Positions 15,803 to 24,755 are shown, numbered from the stretch's first letter. The stretch is DNA of 60,675 bases from a bacterium (GCA_029990205.1 JAPEKQ010000016.1:1-60675), one strand, 5' to 3'. Program-made: numbers and translations. Notes: generated from the sequence alone by a model not told the origin.

Positions 15803-17713
15803 ATGCTGCTCGCCTGCATCCAGCAGCCGTGTCGCGCTCAGTCCGCCGGTCCCGGCCGACCCGAACGCTGCGGGACACCGTGGGCGCTCGAGATGCACGC
15901 GGCGCTCGAGCATCCGGAGCTGCTCTCGCCGGAGACGCGTGCCGCATACGAAGCCGCGCGGACTCGACCCGTCCTCCAGGCCTCGATGGACACCGAGCAC
16001 TTCCGTATCCACTACGACACGACCGGGCAGAACGCCATCCTCGGATGGCCGGACACCAGCTATCTCGACGCCGTCGCCCTCGCGCTCGAGCGGTCCTGGA
16101 GCATTGAGGTGGACTCTCTCGGCTTCCGTCCCCCACCAAGCGACGAGAACGATCCCGGGGGCGACGTCGGTGGCAACGGACTCTACGACTGCTACGTCAT
16201 CGAGCTGAACCTCTCCTACTACGGCTACACGACGCCGACCTATCTTCAGCCCGGCGGACCCGAGCCGGACTCCTCAAGCTACCTCGTCATCGACAACGAC
16301 TATGAGGGCTTCGGCTACGCCGACCCGACGGTTCCGATGCGCGTGACGGTCGCCCACGAGTTCAATCATGCTTGTCAGTTCGCGCACGACGTCTACGAAG
16401 ACACATGGTACATGGAGTGTTCGGCCGTCTGGGCGGAGGACCAGGTCTACGACGGCCTCAACGACTACCATCAGTTCCTCCAGTACTATCTCGGTTACCC
16501 GTACCGTTCTCTCGAATACCAGGGAACCGCGATGTACGGCTCAGCCGTGTGGAACTTCTTCCTCGCCCAGCGGCACGGCCGCGAGATCGTCCCCACGCTC
16601 TGGTACGACATGGAGGGAGGGACGGACTCGGTCGATGCGCTCGAGTTCCGACTCGGCGCTCTCGGAACGAGCCTCGAGGACGAGTTCCTCGAGTTCGCCG
16701 TCTGGAACTGGTTCATCGGGTCCCGAGATGACGGCGCACACTACGAAGAGGGTGCCGCGTGGCCAGACGTCGCCGTGACCTGGACGACCTCGAGCTACCC
16801 GGTCGTCGATGCGAGCGTGAGCACCGGCGTGCTGCCCGACCACCTCGGAGCGAACTACATAGCGTTCGACAACCCGGACGACATCTGTGAGTCGATCGAG
16901 GTCGCCTACGACGGTCCATTCCCGTCCCTGATCCCCAATCGCGCCGCCCTGTTGACGCTGGACGGGTCCGGCATCGTGGCGACGGAGACCGAGCTCGCTC
17001 TCGACGGAACGGGCGACGCCGCTCTCGAGATCGCGGACTGGGACACGCTCTCTTCGGTCGTCCTCGTCGTCGTCAATACCGCACCGTGGTTCACGGCGGA
17101 CAACATGGAGTACGCCGTGTCGGCAACTCAGGCGGCGCCCTACAACGGAGCGTTCGCCGCCACACTCGTCGATCCGCTCGCGGTGTCGGTGAGCTGGACG
17201 CTGGACACGGTCGAGGCGCTGGCCTCCATCCGCGTCGAGCGCGCAACATCGGAAGACGGAACGTTCGAACCCGTCGGCGCCGGAGCTCACGCGCCCACGC
17301 TCACAGGCTCGGTCCTGGATGAGGAGGTCGTGGCGGGAGATGATCTCAGATACCGCCTCGTGCTCGTCCGCGTGACGGGGAGCGAGACGACGATACCCGG
17401 TGGCCACGTGCACGTGACGGTTCCCGGGAGTCTCCCACTCTCGATCTCGCATGCGATGCCGAACCCGACCACTGGCACGGCCAACTTCGAACTCGCGCTC
17501 CCGGAGACCGCGGGTGAGGTCACCGTCCGGATCTACGACGTGGCGGGGAAACTCGTCAGGGAGATCGCATCAGAGCGCCTCGCGTACGGACGGCACCGTG
17601 TGAGCTGGGACGGAAAGGACGAACTCGGCGAAGGCGCCTCGTCCGGCATCTACTTCTGCTCGTTCGAGTACGAGGATACGAGACTCACACGCAAGCTGAC
17701 GCTGCTGCGCTAG
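15803..17713 (+). CDS. Secreted MXAN_6640-type metalloprotease with FlgD-like domain (copy 2; 5' end abnormal)
   Basis: 636 residues from the first in-frame ATG. Paralogue of the gene before it: H-F-R-I-H-Y-D-T-T-G, zinc motif H-E-F-N-H at residues 185-189 of this start, Y-M-E-C-S-A-V-W-A-E-D-Q, and a C-terminal FlgD-like domain (M-P-N-P-T-T-G, W-D-G-K-D, S-G-I-Y-F-C-S-F). It lacks the longer N-terminal segment of copy 1. The ATG at 15803 falls inside a hydrophobic signal sequence (T-V-L-V-L-A-L-S-V-M-L-L-A-C), so the true start is upstream, but the frame has no ATG, GTG or TTG there. AAGGAG at 15729 is followed by ATT at 15739 in another frame; one extra base near 15782 would join ATT-AAA-CTG to the signal peptide. 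L-L-A-C resembles a lipobox. Confidence 0.75.
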   Translation: MLLACIQQPCRAQSAGPGRPERCGTPWALEMHAALEHPELLSPETRAAYEAARTRPVLQASMDTEHFRIHYDTTGQNAILGWPDTSYLDAVALALERSWSIEVDSLGFRPPPSDENDPGGDVGGNGLYDCYVIELNLSYYGYTTPTYLQPGGPEPDSSSYLVIDNDYEGFGYADPTVPMRVTVAHEFNHACQFAHDVYEDTWYMECSAVWAEDQVYDGLNDYHQFLQYYLGYPYRSLEYQGTAMYGSAVWNFFLAQRHGREIVPTLWYDMEGGTDSVDALEFRLGALGTSLEDEFLEFAVWNWFIGSRDDGAHYEEGAAWPDVAVTWTTSSYPVVDASVSTGVLPDHLGANYIAFDNPDDICESIEVAYDGPFPSLIPNRAALLTLDGSGIVATETELALDGTGDAALEIADWDTLSSVVLVVVNTAPWFTADNMEYAVSATQAAPYNGAFAATLVDPLAVSVSWTLDTVEALASIRVERATSEDGTFEPVGAGAHAPTLTGSVLDEEVVAGDDLRYRLVLVRVTGSETTIPGGHVHVTVPGSLPLSISHAMPNPTTGTANFELALPETAGEVTVRIYDVAGKLVREIASERLAYGRHRVSWDGKDELGEGASSGIYFCSFEYEDTRLTRKLTLLR

Positions 17714-17727
17714 CAAGGAGGCCCATC

Positions 17728-19110
17728 ATCGAACGCGTTGTCCTGTCCTTCTGCATTCTGAGCCTCCTGGTTCTCGCCGGACAGCTCATCCGGTTCAGGG
17801 TCAAGTGGTGCCAGCGGTTGCTTCTCCCCGCCTCCGTCATCGGCGGCATCATCGGTCTCGTGGCGATCCAGCTCATCCAGCGGTACGCGCCCGACGCCTC
17901 GTTCCTCGAGGCAGCGACGACCGGATGGAGCAAGCTTCCCGGCTTCCTCATCAACATCGTCTTCGCGACGCTCTTCCTCGGTGCGGTCATCCCTCCCATC
18001 AGGAAGGTCTGGAACATCGCCGGACCGCAGCTCGCATACGGACAGGTCGTGGCGTGGGGTCAGTACGCGGTGGGACTCGGCGTGACGCTTCTCATCCTGA
18101 CCAGGCTCTTCGACCTCCCGCCGATGTTCGGGGCCATCATCCCGGTGGGTTTCGAAGGAGGCCATGGAACGGCCGCAGGCCTGGCCCCGGTCTTCGCGGA
18201 GAAGGGCTGGACCGCAGGAGCGGATCTCGCGTTGGGATCGGCAACGGTGGGAGTCGTCAGCGGTGTCGTCATCGGCATGGCGCTCATCAACTGGGCCGCA
18301 CGCAGGAGACACTGCCGGGCGGCCGAGGCGGGCACCGAGTCTGCGTTCGGGGACGGCGTCGTCCCCAAGACCGAACGGGAGCCCGCGGGGCTTCTGACCT
18401 TCCGGACCGAGTCGGTCGAGACGCTCACCATCCACCTCGCAGTCGTCGCCGCCGCCATCCTCATCGGCTTCGTCTTCAAGAAGGGACTCGCGGGACTCGA
18501 GACGCTCTGGCTCACCGACCCGAAGAACGCGATCCTCGGGAGCTTCCCCCTCTTCCCGCTCGCGATGCTCGGCGGGGTCATCGTCCAGAAGCTCTTCGAC
18601 CGGGCGGACCGCCACGATGTCATCGACCGCGGGCTGATGCAGCGGCTCCAGGGCCTCGCGCTCGACTACCTCGTGGTCGCGGCGCTCGCCACGCTCCGGA
18701 TCGAAACGATCGTCGCGCACATCATCCCGTTCACCGTTCTCATGCTGGTCGGTCTTGGGTGGAATGTCTGGTGTGTGATGTGGCTGGCGCGGCGCATGCT
18801 GCCTGATGCATGGTTCGAGCGGGGCATAGCGGAGTTCGGCCAGTCGACCGGTGTGACGGCGACCGGCATCCTGCTGCTCCGGGTCGCCGACCCGAAGCTC
18901 GAGACACGGGCGCCCGACGCGTTCGGCTACAAGCAGCTGCTCCATGAGCCGTTCATGGGCGGCGGCCTGTGGACGAGCACGGTCATCCCCCTGCTCTACA
19001 TCTTCCGCGCCAACCCGTGGCCTATCTGGTTCATCACGCTGGGCGCGATCGTCGTCTGGCTGTTCGTGAGGTTCGTGTTGTTCCGGAAGGCATGGGCCCC
19101 GGGAGCCTGA
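17728..19110 (+). CDS. GltS-like sodium/glutamate symporter family protein
   Basis: 460 residues if started at ATC 17728; the first ordinary start (TTG 17818) would cut off the first membrane helix. Immediately upstream is AAGGAGG (17715-17721) with 6 bases to this ATC, so an ATC start is the best fit. Ten or more hydrophobic segments mark it as an inner-membrane carrier. Conserved features fit the glutamate:sodium symporter family: an early helix ending in P-A-S-V-I-G-G, the re-entrant loop F-E-G-G-H-G-T-A-A-G, and its second-half counterpart with G-Q-S-T-G-V-T-A-T-G. Substrate specificity is not certain. It follows the protease stop by 14 bases, so it may be co-transcribed. Confidence 0.78.
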   Translation: MERVVLSFCILSLLVLAGQLIRFRVKWCQRLLLPASVIGGIIGLVAIQLIQRYAPDASFLEAATTGWSKLPGFLINIVFATLFLGAVIPPIRKVWNIAGPQLAYGQVVAWGQYAVGLGVTLLILTRLFDLPPMFGAIIPVGFEGGHGTAAGLAPVFAEKGWTAGADLALGSATVGVVSGVVIGMALINWAARRRHCRAAEAGTESAFGDGVVPKTEREPAGLLTFRTESVETLTIHLAVVAAAILIGFVFKKGLAGLETLWLTDPKNAILGSFPLFPLAMLGGVIVQKLFDRADRHDVIDRGLMQRLQGLALDYLVVAALATLRIETIVAHIIPFTVLMLVGLGWNVWCVMWLARRMLPDAWFERGIAEFGQSTGVTATGILLLRVADPKLETRAPDAFGYKQLLHEPFMGGGLWTSTVIPLLYIFRANPWPIWFITLGAIVVWLFVRFVLFRKAWAPGA

Positions 19111-19143
19111 TCGCCGAACCCGGCTCGGTCGCCGTGATCCGGC

Positions 19144-20178
19144 CTAGTCGCTGAACGTGCGCTCCGAGCGCGGGATCCTGAGCTCCCCGCAGAAGTTCGT
19201 GTGGATGAGCGCCCGAACGGCGTCCACTGTGCCGGCGCGTCGGAGCGCCCACATGAGCTTCGTCACGATGCACTCCGTCCCCATGTCGTACCCCTGAATG
19301 ACACCGACGTCGAGCAGGCGGCGGCCAAGGTCGTACGAGTGCATCATCGTCGCGCCCTGGAGCCCCTGCGTGGTCACGACGACCGGGATGTCCGCCTCGC
19401 ACGCGCGTTCAACCGCCTCGAGGTACTCGTAGGCGACGTTGCCGGTCCCGAACCCACGGAGCACGAGTCCCCTCACACCGCTGTCGACGAGCCCCTCGAG
19501 CACGTGGAGCGGCATCCCCGGAGCGAGCGTCACGATGGCGACGTTCGTCTCGAAGCCCTTGCGGAGATCAAGCGTGCTCTCGCGCCGCGGCTTCGCCGCG
19601 TCAGTCAGCCTCAAGTCGACGCGGATCTCTCCGAGCAGTCCACCGTTGATCCCATCGAACGCATCGAGCTTCGATTCCGAGACCTTGGTCGCGCGCGCGC
19701 CGAGGATGAGCCTCCGGTCGAAGGCGACCATCACACCCGAGATGTCGGTCGTGGCCACGCGGACGGCATTGACGAAGTTCCGGCGCGCGTCCGACTCGAT
19801 CTGCGAACCGGGGATCTGGGAACCGGTCAGGACGACCGGCTTGCCAAGATCGCCGAGCACGAACGACAGCGCGCTCGCCGTGTAGGCCATCGTGTCGGTC
19901 CCGTGCGTGATGACGAAGCCATCGTACTCGTTGTACTTCGCACCTATGAGCTCCGCGACACGATCCCAGTGCTCCGGACGGATGTTCGCGCTGTCGATGT
20001 TGTCCACGTGTGCGACCTCGAGTTCCGCGAGCTCACCGAGCCGAGTCTCCATCGTGAGCAGGTTCCGGATGGCTCGGTCGAGCTCCGGCGTGACCAGGCT
20101 CCCTCGATCGTTCTTCTCCATCACGAGCGTGCCGCCGCAGAAGAGGACGAGTACGCGCTTGTCGCTTGCAGTGTTCAT
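19144..20178 (-). CDS. L-asparaginase (asparaginase/glutaminase family)
   Basis: 344 residues, no signal peptide, so cytosolic. It hydrolyses L-asparagine to aspartate and ammonia. Both catalytic threonine motifs are present: F-C-G-G-T at residues 13-17 and H-G-T-D-T at 92-96, with V-V-L-T-G-S-Q after them. The C-terminal half has R-G-F-G-T-G-N-V and V-V-V-T-T-Q, as in the family. The length and lack of export signal fit a type I (AnsA-like) enzyme or a GatD-like subunit; without a GatE gene nearby the first is preferred. ATG at 20178 behind GGGGTG; an in-frame GTG lies 6 bases upstream. The gene follows the DUF4846 gene by 24 bases, where a small palindrome (GATCCG/CGGATC) lies, and is probably co-transcribed with it. 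Confidence 0.85.
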   Translation of the reverse strand: MNTASDKRVLVLFCGGTLVMEKNDRGSLVTPELDRAIRNLLTMETRLGELAELEVAHVDNIDSANIRPEHWDRVAELIGAKYNEYDGFVITHGTDTMAYTASALSFVLGDLGKPVVLTGSQIPGSQIESDARRNFVNAVRVATTDISGVMVAFDRRLILGARATKVSESKLDAFDGINGGLLGEIRVDLRLTDAAKPRRESTLDLRKGFETNVAIVTLAPGMPLHVLEGLVDSGVRGLVLRGFGTGNVAYEYLEAVERACEADIPVVVTTQGLQGATMMHSYDLGRRLLDVGVIQGYDMGTECIVTKLMWALRRAGTVDAVRALIHTNFCGELRIPRSERTFSD

Positions 20179-20202
20179 TGTCACCCCGTGATCCGTCGCG
20201 GA

Positions 20203-21111
20203 TCAGTCTCGGAATCGTCTGAGATCGGTGTACGCGAACGGCCATCCGCCCGCGTAGAACCGGCCGCTCGACCTGGCCGGATGCCAGTACTCCTTGATGA
20301 AGCCGCCGTCGTGGACGACGTGGAAGTCCCGCGCCGGCTGCAGTCCCTGCGCGAGCATGAACATCCGGTCCCCCCCGCGGTTCTCGGCCACGTCGATGAC
20401 AAGCATCGCGTGTCCCGGGAAGCCGCCGACGATGAAGATGTCACCGGACTCGACGAGCGCCGGGTCCTCGACCGGTTCGAGTTCCTTCTCGAGCGAGTGC
20501 GTCCCGGCGTACATGAAGACGGTATCGAGATACCGCCGGAACGACGGATAGCTTCCGTCGCGCGCCGCCGAGCGCGACCACGTGACGCTGTTGCCGCGAA
20601 CCGTCGGACGAACACCGTCGCGCCAGTCGGTCCACCGGGCGAGGTCACCGCTGGTGAATCGAAACGCGATCTCGTCCGCTCGACCCGCCGCTCGAAGGTA
20701 CTCCGCGCGCAGACGGATGATCGAGTCGGCACACTGCTGCAGATCACGCCCCCCCACATCGAGGGCAACCACGGCGACGTGGTTTCGCTGGGTGCGGGCG
20801 CGCGACCCGTCAAACATGTTGATGACACCGCGCCCGGGCTCGAGCGGAAGACCGCGGAGCCACTCCGCGTAGCTCCCCTGCTCCACATCAAGCCGCCTGT
20901 GACCGAAGGGCGTGCGGAGACGGGACCCGACCGAACCCTGGAAGTCACCGTCGACCCACGGGTACTCGGGGTTTCGGTCTCCCGTCGCTGACTCGGCGGC
21001 GCCGATGACGCCGGGCATACCGTCCTGCGCCAACACGCCCACGCAGAGGACCAGAATCGCCCCCACCGACAGAATGGCTCTCAGGAATGTTGCCTTTCGG
21101 TTGATCGTCAT
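20203..21111 (-). CDS. DUF4846 family exported protein
   Basis: 302 residues. Hydrophobic N-terminus (A-I-L-S-V-G-A-I-L-V-L-C-V-G-V-L-A) serves as signal peptide. The mature region matches the DUF4846 family: Y-A-E-W-L-R-G-L-P-L, A-V-V-A-L-D-V-G-G-R-D-L-Q-Q-C-A-D, R-L-R-A-E-Y-L, I-A-F-R-F-T-S-G, Y-L-D-T-V-F-M-Y-A-G-T, and G-G-F-P-G-H-A-M-L-V-I-D-V-A followed by M-L-A-Q-G-L-Q-P-A. The fixed Cys in Q-Q-C-A-D and the His in P-G-H-A could form a catalytic pair (the fold is unproven). Function unknown. There is no Shine-Dalgarno sequence, and the ATG is 8 bases from a good -10 box, suggesting a leaderless message. Confidence 0.85.
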   Translation of the reverse strand: MTINRKATFLRAILSVGAILVLCVGVLAQDGMPGVIGAAESATGDRNPEYPWVDGDFQGSVGSRLRTPFGHRRLDVEQGSYAEWLRGLPLEPGRGVINMFDGSRARTQRNHVAVVALDVGGRDLQQCADSIIRLRAEYLRAAGRADEIAFRFTSGDLARWTDWRDGVRPTVRGNSVTWSRSAARDGSYPSFRRYLDTVFMYAGTHSLEKELEPVEDPALVESGDIFIVGGFPGHAMLVIDVAENRGGDRMFMLAQGLQPARDFHVVHDGGFIKEYWHPARSSGRFYAGGWPFAYTDLRRFRD

Positions 21112-21129
21112 GGACAATGAGTGTAGTCC
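21101..21129 (+). promoter_or_regulatory. Candidate promoter of the plus-strand lipoprotein, overlapping the divergent one
   Basis: TTGATC (21101-21106), 17 bases, TAGTCC (21124-21129). Its -10 box shares bases with the minus-strand -10 at 21120-21125, so the two promoters cannot be open at once. Confidence 0.4.
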
Positions 21130-21148
21130 GCAGCAGCCACCTCGGCAA
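21120..21148 (-). promoter_or_regulatory. Promoter of the DUF4846-asparaginase unit
   Basis: On the minus strand TTGCCG (21143-21148), 17 bases, TACACT (21120-21125), with the ATG at 21111 only 8 bases further on. Confidence 0.65.
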
Positions 21149-21159
21149 GGAGAGGTCAC

Positions 21160-22275
21160 ATGCGCCGGAAGCTCATCGGAGTCACCGCCACAACACTGCT
21201 CCTCGCAGCACTGACCGTGGCTCTGGGCTCCTGCGGCACGATCGTGGGCACCGGTCCCGGCGGGCGCACGTACTTCATGGGGTTCACGCCCTACCCGCAC
21301 GCCAACGCCACGCAGGCCGTCCGCGACGCCTGGGATGTCATCGCCGCCGACGCCGATCTCGCCTGTATCCATGAGGACGGCGGCATCCCGTGGCAGGAGG
21401 CGCTTGATGGAACTCCGTACGATCCCTCGTACGACTACTGGCTCAACTTCCAGGCGGACAACATCCCCGCCGGTCACGCCGTCTACCTCGCCGTGACACC
21501 CATCTCGACGACCCGCGACGGGCTCGCCGGCTACAGGAACGCCGGGAACGACCAGCCGCTCCCGCCACCATGGAACACCTACGCGTTCGACGAACCCGCC
21601 GTCATCGAAGCGTTCACGAATCACTGCCTGAACATGATCGACATCTACGACCCGGACTTCTTCGCGTACGCCATCGAGGCGAACATGCTGGCGGACCTGT
21701 CGCCGAACCTCTGGAGCGGCTTCCTCACGCTCGCCGAGGATGTCTACGACTCGATCAAGGCCGCACACCCGTTCCTCCCCGTGTTCGTTACCATCCAGGC
21801 TGACTACTACTACGGGGACCAGGCGTCGCAGATCGTCCCCGTCTCCAACCTGCTGTTCTTCAGTGACGCGGTCGCCGTGAGCGGCTATCCGTACGGACGT
21901 CTCGTCGGTGACGTCGATGCGCTCGAGCCCGGGTACTTCACCGACCTGGCGGACCTCGCCCCCGGGAAGCTCTTCGGTATCGCCGAGACCTGCTGGCCCG
22001 CGGAACCGATAGACCTGCCCTACCCCGTCTACATCCCCGCGACCGAGGCAACGCAGCAGGCGTACGTCGAACGGATCCTCACCGAGTGCGACGCACTCTC
22101 GGCCTCGTTCGTCTGCTGGTTCCTCACACGCGACATCGATGACTTCTGGGAGTCCGACTTCCAGTACTACCCCAACGCCTCGACCATCCGGTACTGGCGC
22201 GACTGCGGTCTCTACGACGGCGACGGCTTCTCCCGACCAGCACTCACGATCTGGAACGAGTTCCTCTCCGAGTAG
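21160..22275 (+). CDS. Lipoprotein with glycoside-hydrolase-like barrel
   Basis: 371 residues. ATG at 21160 behind AAGGAGAGG. The signal peptide ends in the lipobox L-G-S-C, so the protein is membrane-anchored and faces the periplasm or the cell surface. The mature part (F-M-G-F-T-P-Y-P-H-A, D-A-W-D-V-I-A-A-D-A-D-L-A-C-I-H-E-D-G-G-I-P-W) and two well-spaced acidic sites, Y-A-I-E-A-N-M and G-I-A-E-T-C-W-P, suggest an (alpha/beta)8 barrel like clan A glycoside hydrolases, whose acid/base and nucleophile Glu sit at the ends of strands 4 and 7. The family cannot be named with certainty, and the substrate is unknown. It is divergent from the DUF4846 gene, with a gap of only 48 bases. Confidence 0.65.
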   Translation: MRRKLIGVTATTLLLAALTVALGSCGTIVGTGPGGRTYFMGFTPYPHANATQAVRDAWDVIAADADLACIHEDGGIPWQEALDGTPYDPSYDYWLNFQADNIPAGHAVYLAVTPISTTRDGLAGYRNAGNDQPLPPPWNTYAFDEPAVIEAFTNHCLNMIDIYDPDFFAYAIEANMLADLSPNLWSGFLTLAEDVYDSIKAAHPFLPVFVTIQADYYYGDQASQIVPVSNLLFFSDAVAVSGYPYGRLVGDVDALEPGYFTDLADLAPGKLFGIAETCWPAEPIDLPYPVYIPATEATQQAYVERILTECDALSASFVCWFLTRDIDDFWESDFQYYPNASTIRYWRDCGLYDGDGFSRPALTIWNEFLSE

Positions 22276-22399
22276 TACCCGCGGCAACCCTCACCACGGC
22301 ATCCTTCTTGCTTAATCACACGCGACTCCAAGAACGCAAATGGCCGGACGCGATGCGCTCCGGCGGATAGCGGTGCGGTACTCCTGAAGGAGGAGAAGC

Positions 22400-24712
22400 A
22401 TGATTGGGAAGCGGTGGATGATGCTCGCAGTGCTGGTCGCAGCACTCGCGCTGGCGTCGTGCAGCAGCACGACATCGGGACCGAGCGACGATGGTGACAA
22501 CGGCGGCACGAACGGCCTGCCGGAAACGACTGTCAGCGGTACCGTCGTGCTCCCGGCCGGAGGCTCGACGGTCGACGAGACCGATCTCAGGGTCGTCTCG
22601 GCCATCGCGCAGGCGGATGTGTCGGCGGACGGCTCGTTCTCGCTGTCCGTTGTCGACTCGGACACCTACCAGTGGCTCCTGGTCGTCACGAAGAGCGGTG
22701 GCGACATCGTGCTCATCGGCCTGTATGAGCCGGGGGCGCGGAGTGCGGTCGCCAGCACGGCGACGACCGCCAGAGCGCTCGCTGCCGGCGTGCCGCATCT
22801 CATCTACACGACCCACTCGATGCGATCGGCCTTCCACACCGCGGTGCAGACGGACGCCTCCTACATCGACCTCATCACGAATCTCGACACGGCTCATCTG
22901 ACCGACGCAACGGATGCGCTGGATCCGGACAGCAACCCGACGGCCTATCAGCTCGCCATCGAGGCCGCGGAGGCGGTCTTCACGAGCCTCGGGTCCGCCG
23001 CACGTCCGGCCGTCTACCCGCCCCACATCGAAGACACGGCCGGCGACGACATCGTGTTCGTCAGTGAGCGCGAGATCTGGTACGTCGCAGGCGTTCACAA
23101 CACGGGTGGCACCCTTCTCGATGCCGTCACGGTAGCGGGAGATGACGACCCGACGTACTCGTGGGGATGGCCGCCGGCGCTCACGACGTCCGAGCAGCAG
23201 ACGGACTACGCGCTCGGCGACGGAACGTTCGGAATCACGCTCCACAAGGGCAACGACTTCACGAAGACCGATGACTGGGACGACCCGATCGGGCGGGCCA
23301 CGGCGCTCAACACGGCGCAGGGCGCTCTCTACCTTTCCGAGCTCGTCATCGGCTACGAAGCTGATGTCGAGGCGACCGTTCTCTCGGCCGGTCTGTCGAT
23401 CCCCTCACTCTACGCCTCCGAGCTTCTGCTCGACATGCGTCAGGGTCGCACCGAGATGTTCATCTCGCACTTCTGCGGGCTTCTCGGGAATGAGGCAGGG
23501 GACGTTGCCGACTGGATCCACGACGGCACGGCTCCTTCGGCGTGTGAGACGTACATCGAGGGTACAGCACACATCACCGAGCATATCGCGTACTACCTCG
23601 ACATCCTCGGAGCTACGACCGCGACCGGCCCCTTCTTCTGGGACTGGCTCGGTGCCGACGTCGACCTCGGCTACGACATCACTCAGTCCGGCGGCACCAT
23701 CACGCAGATCAACGGTCTGCTCGCGCCGGCATGTGACTTCACGATCGCCCCGCCGGCCGGCATCGTCGGAACCGACTTCGACTTCGACGCATCGGGCACG
23801 ACCGACGATAACGACGTCATCGGCGAGATCGAGTTCCGCTGGGACTGGAAGAGTGACGGCACGTGGGACACGTCGTGGTCAACGACCGCGACGGCGACGC
23901 ACGCCTACAGCTCGGGCGGCGCGTACACCGTGACGCTCCAGGCGCGCGACACCGACGGCCTGCTCAATGCCGTGACGCACAACGTGAATGTCGGCGGCGG
24001 CGCGGGCACCGCCACGCACATCAAGCTGTTCAGGGATTACCTGCCATGGGGGCTCAACTCCACGGTTGAGATCATCGAGGATCTCGGGTTCACGCTCGGC
24101 TCCGGACCGAACACATATGAGATCCTCAGTTCGTTGGACATGGCCACGGCCACTCTCCTCCCGGGAGACGACCTGGTCATCCTCTGCAACGACCAGCCTC
24201 AGGCGTTCTACGAGAACTACGCTGCAAGCCAGGTCCGCTTCAACAACTTCGTCTACATGGGTGGTTCGCTGCTCTGGGAGGCGTGCGATCTCGGTTGGAA
24301 CGGCGGCTCGATGGCTGACGCGGAGGTCGTGCTCCCCGGCAACGTCGATGCCGTCTATGAATACTGCTTCAACAACTACATTCCGAACCCGAGTCTCCCG
24401 CTCGTGGCCGGGCTGCCGACGACAATGGACCACAACTACGCCAGTCACGAGAGCTTCTCCAATCTCCCGGACGGAGCGACCGTCTACTGCGTGGATGATT
24501 TCTCCAACCCGACGCTCATCGAGTACAGCCTCGGCGCCGGGTGGGTGGTCATGAGCGGGCAGCCGCTCGAGCATCAGTACTACTACCTGGTCGGCGCACC
24601 GGACATGGAGGAGCTGCTGCCCCGCATCATCTCCTACTTCACCGGTGCAGCGCTTCCGGGTCCTGCAAGACGCGAGCTGGCCGTCTCGCCGAGAGCCAGC
24701 AGCGGACGCTAG
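22400..24712 (+). CDS. Large lipoprotein with PKD domain
   Basis: 770 residues. ATG at 22400 behind AAGGAGGAG. Lipobox L-A-S-C after a hydrophobic stretch, then a Ser/Asp/Gly-rich linker typical of surface-exposed lipoproteins. Residues about 45-105 look like a carboxypeptidase-regulatory-type beta domain (G-T-V-V-L-P-A-G-G). A long middle part (105-440) is not recognised. A PKD domain lies at about 446-535 (F-D-F-D-A-S-G-T-T-D-D, F-R-W-D-W, A-T-H-A-Y-S-S-G-G-A-Y-T-V-T-L). The last 230 residues (I-K-L-F-R-D-Y-L-P, L-V-I-L-C-N-D-Q, F-N-N-F-V-Y-M-G-G-S-L-L, V-V-M-S-G-Q-P-L-E) resemble glutamine-amidotransferase-like folds, which is a weak assignment. Function unknown. Its own terminator follows. 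Confidence 0.75.
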   Translation: MIGKRWMMLAVLVAALALASCSSTTSGPSDDGDNGGTNGLPETTVSGTVVLPAGGSTVDETDLRVVSAIAQADVSADGSFSLSVVDSDTYQWLLVVTKSGGDIVLIGLYEPGARSAVASTATTARALAAGVPHLIYTTHSMRSAFHTAVQTDASYIDLITNLDTAHLTDATDALDPDSNPTAYQLAIEAAEAVFTSLGSAARPAVYPPHIEDTAGDDIVFVSEREIWYVAGVHNTGGTLLDAVTVAGDDDPTYSWGWPPALTTSEQQTDYALGDGTFGITLHKGNDFTKTDDWDDPIGRATALNTAQGALYLSELVIGYEADVEATVLSAGLSIPSLYASELLLDMRQGRTEMFISHFCGLLGNEAGDVADWIHDGTAPSACETYIEGTAHITEHIAYYLDILGATTATGPFFWDWLGADVDLGYDITQSGGTITQINGLLAPACDFTIAPPAGIVGTDFDFDASGTTDDNDVIGEIEFRWDWKSDGTWDTSWSTTATATHAYSSGGAYTVTLQARDTDGLLNAVTHNVNVGGGAGTATHIKLFRDYLPWGLNSTVEIIEDLGFTLGSGPNTYEILSSLDMATATLLPGDDLVILCNDQPQAFYENYAASQVRFNNFVYMGGSLLWEACDLGWNGGSMADAEVVLPGNVDAVYEYCFNNYIPNPSLPLVAGLPTTMDHNYASHESFSNLPDGATVYCVDDFSNPTLIEYSLGAGWVVMSGQPLEHQYYYLVGAPDMEELLPRIISYFTGAALPGPARRELAVSPRASSGR

Positions 24713-24755
24713 CTCCACGAGGGACGTCAGCTCCAGGAATGAAGCTCAGCATGCG

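Noticed and set aside
19201-20991. Long open frame (596 codons) on the plus strand
   Set aside because: Lies antisense to the asparaginase and DUF4846 genes, whose family motifs are certain; Arg/Asp/Val-rich translation without any domain is typical of shadow frames in high-GC DNA.
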